Shown in pieces: positions 28,057 to 36,264 of a stretch of DNA of 39,170 bases; positions within the stretch are counted from its first letter, which is position 1; every line of letters begins with the position of its first letter. Source of the stretch: Rhodothermales bacterium (lineage in GTDB: Bacteria; Bacteroidota; Rhodothermia; Rhodothermales; Bin80); contig JAAXGV010000207.1 of NCBI GenBank assembly GCA_012271185.1, positions 1 to 39,170 on the forward strand, written 5' to 3'. A model generated the notes under the pieces. It was given only the letters and a program-made list of their open reading frames with translations, was not told where the DNA came from and did no database searches. The translations under genes were made by a program, and so were the position numbers.

Positions 28057-30050
28057 GATGCGTCTTGTTCCTTGCGGTTACGGTGCGCCAAGAGCGTTTC
28101 CAGAGCAAACAGCCCTAGAACAGCTATTATAGCGAAGCGCCACAGCTTATGCTTCTGTTCCGCCTCCTCGCCCGAAAAGGCAGCCTCGCCGGGTGTCGCG
28201 GCTGCCTCACCTATGCCGCCAACGATAGCGGCGTAGACCTCCCCTTCGCTTCGCGCGGTGAGAGCAGACTCGCGAGAGTCTGTGTTCACAGAAAAAGGGT
28301 AGGTATCCTCTCCCAGCACGGCCGTGTAGTGACCGGGCTCGTGCAGCTCCCGGAAGAGACCCGTCCCCGTGGTGTCCATCACCACCTTGTACACCTCGCT
28401 GCCTGGTGTGCTGACATCCCAGGCAGCGCCCGGTGTGCCATACAGAGGCACCGCATCGCCTACAGTGAACTGCCTGGGCCGCTCCGTTAGAGTGGTCGCG
28501 TATGAGGCAATCTGGTGGACAAGCGGAACATAGAGTTCGTGCAGCACCAGGTCGGTCCAGCCGGTACTGAAGCTGGAGGTATAGACGATCACCGTGCCCA
28601 GCCCGACCCGGCGCTCAATGACAAACGGGTCGCCGTTGTCGTAGCTGCCCAGCACCAGGCTCCCGGTGGCTGGCGTCACCTGCACGTATGTACGAAACTT
28701 CGGCCTGATCAGCGCGCTTGACCCAGCGAGGCTGGCGAAGATGGGGTGCTGGGCCTCGACCTGGCCGATGAAGGCGTCTTCGCCGGTATGCACAACACCT
28801 TCGAGGTGTCCTGTGCCAAGCTGCTCCAGCCCATAGTCGCTAGGTGCCAACGTATCCCCGAAAGAAAGCACAACGCCGCCGCCCCTGTCGGCGAAGGCCC
28901 GCAGGGCCGCCACCTGGGCCTGTGTGAGGCGTTCTGCGTTAGCAACAAACACAACATCATGCCGGTACAGCGCGGCGCCTGTGATTCGCTGGCCACGCTC
29001 AAAGTCGAAGCGGGACTGCTCTGCAAGCGCAAAGGCGCTGCGCAGAAAGAAGGCATCACGATCGGCGGCAACCGCCAGCACCGAGGGCCGGGAAGCCACC
29101 GCATAAGTGAAGTAGTGCCTGTTGTCCCTGTCCAGGTCGTCCCTGTCCAGCGCCAGGTAGCCCTGGTGCAGGCCTGCACGCGGTGCTGTATGCTGAAAAG
29201 TCACCGACCCAAGGCCTGGGGTGGCTGCAGGCTTCCGGTCGGCTGCACGGTTCCCCAGCACCAGGCTGATGCCGTCACCTGCTGCCAGCGCCAGGTGGCG
29301 GGCATCAAAGCGCGTGACGGTGGTTTCGCCGCGTTGGCGCATCGTGAGCGCAAAGTCGTCAAAGTACCGGTTGACGCGGTTGTCTTGTCCAACCTTAATA
29401 GGCTCAAATATGACACCGTCAGGCAAGGTGTACTCAGCCATGGAAGGGCTGAAGCCGTTCTGCTGCAGATCCGATATGAGCACGACGCGCTGCGACGCGT
29501 GCTGCGCTTCCATCAAGATATCCTCTGCCAGCTGAAACGCGGGAAAGAGGTCCGTGGCATGACTGGTTGGGCGCAGCGCCGGGATCGAGGCCTGCAGCAG
29601 ATCCCGGTCGCGGGTCAGTGGCACCAGCTGTGTCGCCTCGCCCGCAAATCCCACCAGGGCCAGCTCATCGCGCCCGTCGGACTGCGCCAGGATCTGGTCC
29701 AGCGCCTCCAGCGCTTCATCAAAGGTGTTCCCGGCCTGCATGCTCATCGACTGGTCGAACAGGATCACCACGGACTCATCTTCCCGCTGCGGGATAAAAG
29801 GTAGGCTTTCACGGATCATGTAGGGGCGGGCGAAGGCCGTGGCCAGGAGCACGATCATGGCCATACGCAGGGCGAGCAGCAGAATGTCGCGCAGCCTGCG
29901 CCGCCGGATACGCTCCATCGGTGTGGCCTGCAGGAACATCAGCGAGCTGAATGGCACCTCCCTGGCTCTCATCCTTCGCACAAGGTGAAAGAGCACAGGC
30001 AGCAGTGCTGCACTGGCAGCAGCCAGGAAGAGGGGCGAAAGAAAGGACAC
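28053..30050 (-). CDS. BatA-domain/VWA membrane protein
   Basis: 665 aa. N-terminal BatA signature MSFLSPLFLAAASAALLPVLFHLVRRMRAREVPFSSLMFLQATPMERIRRRRLRDILLLALRM; VILFDQSMSMQ; C-terminal TM segment. Confidence 0.85.
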   Translation of the reverse strand: MSFLSPLFLAAASAALLPVLFHLVRRMRAREVPFSSLMFLQATPMERIRRRRLRDILLLALRMAMIVLLATAFARPYMIRESLPFIPQREDESVVILFDQSMSMQAGNTFDEALEALDQILAQSDGRDELALVGFAGEATQLVPLTRDRDLLQASIPALRPTSHATDLFPAFQLAEDILMEAQHASQRVVLISDLQQNGFSPSMAEYTLPDGVIFEPIKVGQDNRVNRYFDDFALTMRQRGETTVTRFDARHLALAAGDGISLVLGNRAADRKPAATPGLGSVTFQHTAPRAGLHQGYLALDRDDLDRDNRHYFTYAVASRPSVLAVAADRDAFFLRSAFALAEQSRFDFERGQRITGAALYRHDVVFVANAERLTQAQVAALRAFADRGGGVVLSFGDTLAPSDYGLEQLGTGHLEGVVHTGEDAFIGQVEAQHPIFASLAGSSALIRPKFRTYVQVTPATGSLVLGSYDNGDPFVIERRVGLGTVIVYTSSFSTGWTDLVLHELYVPLVHQIASYATTLTERPRQFTVGDAVPLYGTPGAAWDVSTPGSEVYKVVMDTTGTGLFRELHEPGHYTAVLGEDTYPFSVNTDSRESALTARSEGEVYAAIVGGIGEAAATPGEAAFSGEEAEQKHKLWRFAIIAVLGLFALETLLAHRNRKEQDAS

Positions 30051-30053
30051 GAG

Positions 30054-30953
30054 CTACGTTCGGCGCCGGCTACGGGCAGAAAGATACTGAAACAGCGCCC
30101 CGTCCAGCGGGCGGTCTGTGGTGATCATGATGTAGTCTGTGCGCAGGAGTCCGCAGGCCCGCCGGATACGCTTCTGGAAGCGGCTGAAGTTCTCCTGATA
30201 GAGCTTGCGGGCGCTGCTGCCTTCGACAAGGAGCCGAGTGCCGGTTTCAAGGTCCCTGATCCGCATCACATCGTCGAAATCGAATGCGACCTCCTGCGGA
30301 TCCAGTATGTGAAAAATCAGCACCTCGTGTCCGCTGAATCTGAAGTGGCGCAGTGCCTCAATGAGCTGATCCGGATCGGACAGTAGGTCGCTCACCAGAA
30401 CAATGAACCCCCGCCGCTGCTGCTGATCCGCGATGGCGTGCAGCGGCTTGTCGAAAGAGGTACCCGTGCCCAGGGACAGGTTACTAAGACTGGTCAGCAG
30501 CGTGTGCAGGTGTCCTTTGCTGCTGCGCGGGGAGAGGGTTTCGCGGATGTCGTCGTCGAAGAGCACCAGGCCGGCGGCGTCCCGCTGGCGTATGGCCAGA
30601 TAGGCCAGCGAAGCGACCAGGTAGCAGGCGTATTCCAGCTTGCTTACGCTGTGTGACCGGTACCCCATGGAGCGGCTGGCATCCAGCACGAGGTGAACAC
30701 GCGTATTGGTTTCGCCTTCGAACTCTTTGACGAGGAAGCGGTCGGTCCGTGCGTAGACCTTCCAGTCCACCCGTCGCAGGTCGTCTCCGGGCACATAAGG
30801 CCGGTATTGCATGAAGTCCACACTGAACCCCTTGTAGGGGCTCCGGTGCAGGCCGGCGATGAAGCCTTCAACCACAGTACGGGCGAGCAGCTCCAGCCCG
30901 GAAAGGCGTGCCAGAACCTGGGGCAGGATAAATCGTGTGGCTGCGCTGGACAT
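30054..30953 (-). CDS. DUF58 domain-containing protein
   Basis: 299 aa. FIAGLHRSPYKGFSVDFMQYRPYVPGDDLRRVDWKVYARTDRFLVKEFEGETNTRVHLVLDASRSMGY is the DUF58 signature. Confidence 0.92.
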   Translation of the reverse strand: MSSAATRFILPQVLARLSGLELLARTVVEGFIAGLHRSPYKGFSVDFMQYRPYVPGDDLRRVDWKVYARTDRFLVKEFEGETNTRVHLVLDASRSMGYRSHSVSKLEYACYLVASLAYLAIRQRDAAGLVLFDDDIRETLSPRSSKGHLHTLLTSLSNLSLGTGTSFDKPLHAIADQQQRRGFIVLVSDLLSDPDQLIEALRHFRFSGHEVLIFHILDPQEVAFDFDDVMRIRDLETGTRLLVEGSSARKLYQENFSRFQKRIRRACGLLRTDYIMITTDRPLDGALFQYLSARSRRRT

Positions 30954-30955
30954 CG

Positions 30956-31984
30956 TCAGTGGGTGTGCGCCATCTTCCAGAAGGCGATGCCGCCGGCCTG
31001 ACGCCCGACGTTCGCGGTGGCAACGCGCGTCAGCGCAGACAGATCAATGACATCTACGGTGCCAGGCTCACTCCCAACACCTTCGGCAGTAACAAAAGCA
31101 TACCGCCCATCCGGTGAAATGGTTACGCCATGCGGGATGCTGCGCGTGCTCGCCAAGCGGGCAATTTCCAGGCCGGTGGTCACATCGTATATCCCGATAG
31201 CCGCTGCGCCTTTCAGTGTAACAACCATGCGGCGGCCGCTTGGCGTTACCGCAAGGTTGTAGGGGGCGCCATCCGCGGGGATGCGCCTGGTGATCTTCCA
31301 GGCTGTGACATCCACCTCGATGATCTCATCGCCGCCATTGTCGGCCACAAACACGCGGTCGGCATGCGGGTGGTGCACCACCCACGTGGGTTTTCTGCCG
31401 GTTGTGAGCGTGCGGGTCGCCTTTAATGATAGGGCGTCAACCTCGTGGAGGGTCCCGCCCATCATAGATACGGAGTAGTGCTTTGTGCCGTCCGGCGAGA
31501 GCCGCGACCCATGCGGCATCGCTCCTGTAGTGATCCGGCCCACTTCCATCATACGCTCAGGATCCACGACAGACACCGAGCTGGGTTCCATGGTGCCATG
31601 CAGGTTGAAGTTCGCCACGTAGAGCAGCCCCGTTGTCCGCGAAACCGACATGGTGGCCGGAAAAAGGTCCAGGGTCACGCTGCCTATCTTTTGGTCGGTG
31701 GTGGTATCATACTTGTCCACGGATCCGAACGGCTGCCCGTGTGCGAGGGATACGTACCAGTATCTTCCGTCCGGGCTTACAGCCAGTCCGTGGGGACCTT
31801 CGATCTCCGTGGGGATATTACCTACGGGAATGGTCCTGACAGACGCAGCAGTCTTCTGGTCAAAACGTACCAGTGAGACGGTGTCATCCGACTCATTGGC
31901 CACGTAAACGTAGTACTGCTGGGCGCTGGTGCGGTTGCTGCATACCAGGAGCAGCAGTGCCAGGAGGGGCGTTGGCGCAGGCAA
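30956..31984 (-). CDS. YVTN-type beta-propeller repeat protein, secreted
   Basis: Signal peptide followed by repeated blades: YYVYVANESDDTVSLVRF, HGLAVSPDGRYWYVS, NLAVTPSGRRMVVT, HGVTISPDGRYAFVTAEG. Confidence 0.8.
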   Translation of the reverse strand: MPAPTPLLALLLLVCSNRTSAQQYYVYVANESDDTVSLVRFDQKTAASVRTIPVGNIPTEIEGPHGLAVSPDGRYWYVSLAHGQPFGSVDKYDTTTDQKIGSVTLDLFPATMSVSRTTGLLYVANFNLHGTMEPSSVSVVDPERMMEVGRITTGAMPHGSRLSPDGTKHYSVSMMGGTLHEVDALSLKATRTLTTGRKPTWVVHHPHADRVFVADNGGDEIIEVDVTAWKITRRIPADGAPYNLAVTPSGRRMVVTLKGAAAIGIYDVTTGLEIARLASTRSIPHGVTISPDGRYAFVTAEGVGSEPGTVDVIDLSALTRVATANVGRQAGGIAFWKMAHTH

Positions 31985-32013
31985 AGTGTCTGTCGTTATG
32001 TATCCGAGCGATT

Positions 32014-32670
32014 ATGCTGCTGTTCTACTGCACGTCCCTTGACCGGTTGCCTCGGCTGCGTGCATGCGGCGTCCGTGACGCCCTTTTGTGGCGTACGCTG
32101 GGCGATGCCCGCCTCCTCGCAAGTGAAGCCATTGTCGTAGCAGACGGCACAGGCTTGGGAGAGACCACAGATGAGGGTGGGCCTTCCCTGCGAGCACGCA
32201 AGGTGCCTGCCGCAGCCTTCGTGAACCTCTCCCCCTATCTGCCTCCTGCCTCCGTGCGGGCGGCAGGGGGTGTGGTACTTCGCAGCGGTGTATGGCCGCT
32301 GCAGGTGCTGCTCATACATCGTAAGGGATACTGGGACCTGCCAAAGGGCAAGTGTGTGCCCGGTGAGGTGCTGCGCGAATGTGCTGAGCGTGAGGTGCAG
32401 GAGGAGACAGGGATTGGCGAGCTCCGCACCTTTGGCTGCCTCGGAGCGACACGGCATGGATACGCGCAAGGTGGTGAGTATCACATCAAGCACACCTACT
32501 GGTACCATATGCAGAGCCCGGCCATAGCATTTACGCCGCAGGCAGACGAAGGCATCACAGGCGTGCGCTGGATGCGATGGGAGGAGGCGGTGTGTATGCT
32601 CGGCTATGAATCCCTTCAGCGCCTACTGCGAGGCGCTGCTGATGCGCTCGGCAGCACGGAGACAGGCTGA
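32014..32670 (+). CDS. Nudix hydrolase
   Basis: Nudix box GKCVPGEVLRECAEREVQEETGI; preceded by AAGGVVLRSGVWPLQVLLIHRKGYWDLPKGK. Confidence 0.9.
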   Translation: MLLFYCTSLDRLPRLRACGVRDALLWRTLGDARLLASEAIVVADGTGLGETTDEGGPSLRARKVPAAAFVNLSPYLPPASVRAAGGVVLRSGVWPLQVLLIHRKGYWDLPKGKCVPGEVLRECAEREVQEETGIGELRTFGCLGATRHGYAQGGEYHIKHTYWYHMQSPAIAFTPQADEGITGVRWMRWEEAVCMLGYESLQRLLRGAADALGSTETG

Positions 32671-32915
32671 ATAACGCCTTCCACTGCACAAGCGGCGCTT
32701 CGCCGGTTCGGCCTTCGCTCAGGCTGTATCTGCCGCGCCTGCACCGGTGCTTGCATACAAGGCGGGAAGGGCCGATGCAAGGCTGTGCGAGGTTTGGCGG
32801 CGATGCCTTGCCGAGTCCTGATCAGACCAGAGCCATCCTCGTAGCTGCCTTCCAGCCCCCTGCACCGGCCTCGCACAGAGAGGGTTAGGAACCGCAAAAG
32901 GATGATGCTGGAAGC

Positions 32916-34085
32916 TCAGTGCTGACCCGGGAAAACGGCAGGGCTGTGCTGCGGCCGGGGTGGGTCCGTGCTGGTGACGAGGTCGTCCCCGCTCTTGAGC
33001 AGTCTGTCCAGGTCGCGCCCGACAAATTCATAGCGCCACCCGGAGCGGAGCGGGCTATGAAATCCCGCCACGTGAGCCTTTACCTCTTTCAGGGAGGCGA
33101 CCCGCTGAGGTGCCACGTGCCTGTTCTCCGCCCGTTCCCGCACGAATGCCGCAGCGGATGCCGCGCGCGCGGTGAATGCATCATCTGACGGCAGGCTGGG
33201 AGGTTCAGGGGGGTAGTCTTCCGGCGACAGTGCACGAACCGACTGCACTTCGAGAAGCAGCTCCTGGCCGTAGCGGCCAACGAAACCGTCTGGCAGATCC
33301 CGAATCCGTCCCAGATGGCGCAGGTTGCGTGGCAAACGTATCGCAATGGCCTTAACCGCGCCGTCAGGCAAGAGCCACCTCCGTGGCGTGTCCAGCTGCC
33401 GCGCCTTTGCTTCACGCCATGCTGCTACGGCTTGGATAGCTGCGCGCTGTTTGCCTGTGAGCCTGTTAAGCCTTCTAAACCTCAGGTACGCAGTGCGCAC
33501 ATCCGCAGGCGTGTACAGGGCGCGGTCGCTGTATCCCTGCATCTCTTCGGCCAGCCATGCCTCTCGTCCCAGCCTTGCTAGCCGTCCTTGGAGCACCTTG
33601 TAGGCTTGACACAGGTAGCGTACATCGTCACAGGCATAAGCCAGCTGCTTCGGACGCAGGGGGCGCCGGAGCCAGGCCGTTACCGTCTCCGACTTGTTAA
33701 GCACCTCATTGAGCAGAGCGGCAACAAGGCCTGCCAGTGAAACTTGCTTCGGCAGACCCACAAGGCTTGCCGCACACTGCGTGTCAAAAATGTTGCAGGG
33801 TACTGTTCCGGTGGTGTCATGCAGCAGTGCAAGGTCTGTTTCTGGAGCATGAAGCACCTTGACCACATCGTCGTGGCCAAGCAGCATGCCCAGCGGTGTC
33901 AGGTCTCTGATGACCAACGGGTCAATCACGGCCACATCCTCCGAATCCAGGGCGACCTGGATAAGCGCCAGCTTGGGATAGTATGAGTTGTGCGAAACAA
34001 ACTCTGTGTCCACCGCCGCCAGTCCGGTTGCAACGGCACGTGTAACCAGGGTGCGTAGCGCCTCGGATGTCGTAATCAAGTGCAT
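32916..34085 (-). CDS. rnd: Ribonuclease D
   Basis: Start at MHLITTSEALRTLV. DEDDy motifs AAVDTEFV, KVLHAPETDLALL, NIFDTQCAASLVG and LAYACDDVRYL; C-terminal HRDC-like region. Confidence 0.88.
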   Translation of the reverse strand: MHLITTSEALRTLVTRAVATGLAAVDTEFVSHNSYYPKLALIQVALDSEDVAVIDPLVIRDLTPLGMLLGHDDVVKVLHAPETDLALLHDTTGTVPCNIFDTQCAASLVGLPKQVSLAGLVAALLNEVLNKSETVTAWLRRPLRPKQLAYACDDVRYLCQAYKVLQGRLARLGREAWLAEEMQGYSDRALYTPADVRTAYLRFRRLNRLTGKQRAAIQAVAAWREAKARQLDTPRRWLLPDGAVKAIAIRLPRNLRHLGRIRDLPDGFVGRYGQELLLEVQSVRALSPEDYPPEPPSLPSDDAFTARAASAAAFVRERAENRHVAPQRVASLKEVKAHVAGFHSPLRSGWRYEFVGRDLDRLLKSGDDLVTSTDPPRPQHSPAVFPGQH

Positions 34086-34254
34086 CGAATGAAAAGCAGG
34101 TTGCTCAGGCTCCGGAGGCAGGCCCGTTCCGGAGCGGCATGCCACGATCCGGGATCACTGTGCAGGCAGACCTGCGGACCTCCGAAGAGCACACATCGTA
34201 AGAGAGCAACGCATTATCTTCTGCCCGACCAAGCCTCAGCTGCCCTGGAGCCCT

Positions 34255-34596
34255 ATGCCGTACGTCGTTGCCGAGCCGTGCATCAACTGCAAGCACACGG
34301 ATTGTGTGGAGGTGTGCCCCGTAGACTGTTTTTATGAAGGGCCCAATTTCCTTGTGATTCACCCGGACGAGTGCATTGACTGCAATGCCTGCGTTCCTGT
34401 CTGCCCGGTTGAGGCCATCTATCCTGACGATGAGCTGCCGGAGGAGTGGGAGCACTACATACAGTGGAACCAGTACCTTGCTGAAAAATGGCAGGAGGAT
34501 GGATATAACATCGTTGAGCGCAAGGAGCCGATGGACGATGCGGAGGAATGGAAAACAAAAGATAAGTCCGAAGAGCACATCCTTGATTGGGAGTAG
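34255..34596 (+). CDS. fdxA: 7Fe (3Fe-4S/4Fe-4S) ferredoxin, FdxA type
   Basis: [65 protein letters not shown]. Confidence 0.95.
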   Translation: MPYVVAEPCINCKHTDCVEVCPVDCFYEGPNFLVIHPDECIDCNACVPVCPVEAIYPDDELPEEWEHYIQWNQYLAEKWQEDGYNIVERKEPMDDAEEWKTKDKSEEHILDWE

Positions 34597-34613
34597 CCTT
34601 CCCAGGTACGCGT

Positions 34614-34649
34614 GTCAGCGTCTTTATGCCGCTGACTGGCCTGGCCAGT
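34614..34649. terminator. Possible bidirectional terminator between convergent fdxA and ahcY
   Basis: GTCAGCG (34614-34620) pairs with CGCTGAC (34630-34636), overlapping the 15-bp palindrome ACTGGCC-T-GGCCAGT (34635-34649). No clear U-tract. Confidence 0.35.
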
Positions 34650-34745
34650 GCATGAAAGGGAGACTGGTGTACATGGTTCCAGTGCAGTCCTGGCATCTTA
34701 CCGCGCCACGCGGGCATCTGGCCTGAATGCCGGGCGTCAGCTCCC

Positions 34746-36023
34746 TCAGGTGCCTGCGGAGTAATCTGTCGCGTAGACAGTCTGTTCCGGGGTCAGCGTA
34801 TCAATCCTTAGGCCCATCGACTGCAGCTTCAAACCGGCGATATGCTGGTCAATGCTGCCGGGAAGGTTCATGACGGTGTTGGCGAGTGCCTCGCCGCGCT
34901 CATGCTGCTGCACCAGGCTGAGGTGCGCCATAAACTGGTTCGCGAAGCTCATATCCATCACTTCGGAAGGGTGGCCTTCCGCCGCAGCCAGGTTCACCAG
35001 CCGCCCCTCGGCCAGGACAAAAAGCTTGCGTCCATCGGACATGGTGTATTCCCGGTTGTCGGGCCGAATCACCCGTGAGCATGCCGATACCTCTGCGAGC
35101 TCCTTCAGGTTAAGCTCCACGTCATAGTGACCGGTGTTGCATACGACAGCACCATTCTTCATGGCCTCAAAGTGGCGTCCCCGTATGATGTCCTTCATAC
35201 CGGCCGCGGTAACGAACACATCACCAATGGCAGCGGCTTCATCCATGGGCATAACACGCATGCCTTCCAGCGTTGCCTTGAGGGCGGCGGTGGGTTTGAC
35301 CTCGGTCACGATGACATTGGCCCCCAGGCCTTTGGCGCGCATAGCCACGCCACGCCCGCAATGGCCATACCCTGCTACAACAAAGTTCTTTCCGGCCACC
35401 AGTATGCTGGTGGCGCGCAGGATCCCGTCCAGCGTAGATTGCCCTGTGCCATAAACGTTGTCGAAGTCCCACTTCGTTTCCGTGTCGTTTACGGCATAGA
35501 CAGGATAGAGCAGCTTCCCGTCCTGAGCCATCGCACGCAGGCGCTGCACACCGGTGGTCGTTTCTTCGCTGCCGCCGATAATGTGATCAGCCAGGTGTGG
35601 GAAGCGATGGTGCACCGTGAAGATGAGATCGGCACCATCATCCAGCGTCAGGTGGGGCGGCTTGTCAATGGTGCGGTCAATGCTCCAGTAGAATTCCTCC
35701 ACACTTTGGCCGTACCAGGCATAGATCTCAATCCCGTGCCTGGCAAGGGCGGCTGCCACCTCGTCGTTGGTCGAGAGCGGGTTGCACCCGCTCCAGGCCA
35801 CCTCGGCGCCGCATGCCGCGAAGCTTTCCACAAGCACGGCGGTTTCCTTCGTCACATGCAGGCAGCCGGTGATCTTGTAGCCCTTAAATGGCTGTGTCTT
35901 CGAATATTGGGCGCGCAGCCGGGCCAAAACCGGCATCCGGCTCTCTGCCCACTCAATACGCATCCGCCCGGCATCTGCCAAGGCTAGGTCCCGTACCTTA
36001 TACGCGCCTGCTTTGTGGTCCAT
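34746..36023 (-). CDS. ahcY: S-adenosylhomocysteinase
   Basis: 425 aa from MDHKAGAYKVRDLALADAGRMRIEWAESRMPVL. ITGCLHVTKETAVLVESF, YAVNDTETKWDFDNVYGTGQSTLDGILRAT, VAGYGHCGRGVAMRAKGLGANVIVTEV. Confidence 0.95.
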   Translation of the reverse strand: MDHKAGAYKVRDLALADAGRMRIEWAESRMPVLARLRAQYSKTQPFKGYKITGCLHVTKETAVLVESFAACGAEVAWSGCNPLSTNDEVAAALARHGIEIYAWYGQSVEEFYWSIDRTIDKPPHLTLDDGADLIFTVHHRFPHLADHIIGGSEETTTGVQRLRAMAQDGKLLYPVYAVNDTETKWDFDNVYGTGQSTLDGILRATSILVAGKNFVVAGYGHCGRGVAMRAKGLGANVIVTEVKPTAALKATLEGMRVMPMDEAAAIGDVFVTAAGMKDIIRGRHFEAMKNGAVVCNTGHYDVELNLKELAEVSACSRVIRPDNREYTMSDGRKLFVLAEGRLVNLAAAEGHPSEVMDMSFANQFMAHLSLVQQHERGEALANTVMNLPGSIDQHIAGLKLQSMGLRIDTLTPEQTVYATDYSAGT

Positions 36024-36264
36024 ATGAAATCTGGTGTGCGTGCCGCTGCAACGATCTGAGCCCGGAGCCGTTTCCCGGATGAAGATGAAGAGGTCTTCAA
36101 GATTGCCCCCTACAGAGGTCTTTGCGGTGCGGGGAGCAGCGGACTGGCCTGGAGCGTGGCCCGTCATCCGCGTCGGGTTCCAGCGCAGACCGCCCCAGCC
36201 TGGGCGCAGGATGCATGGGCCGGGACTGTTTGCCGGAGGCTGTACTGCCCGCAAGCGGTAACGC

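Noticed and set aside
32671-32915. tRNA or small RNA between the Nudix and rnd genes
   Set aside because: No cloverleaf or TPsiC-like box recognised; the region has no convincing structure.
36024-36260. SAH riboswitch upstream of ahcY
   Set aside because: Only a weak local resemblance (CGTTGCAGCGG); the full conserved core and pairing could not be assembled by eye.
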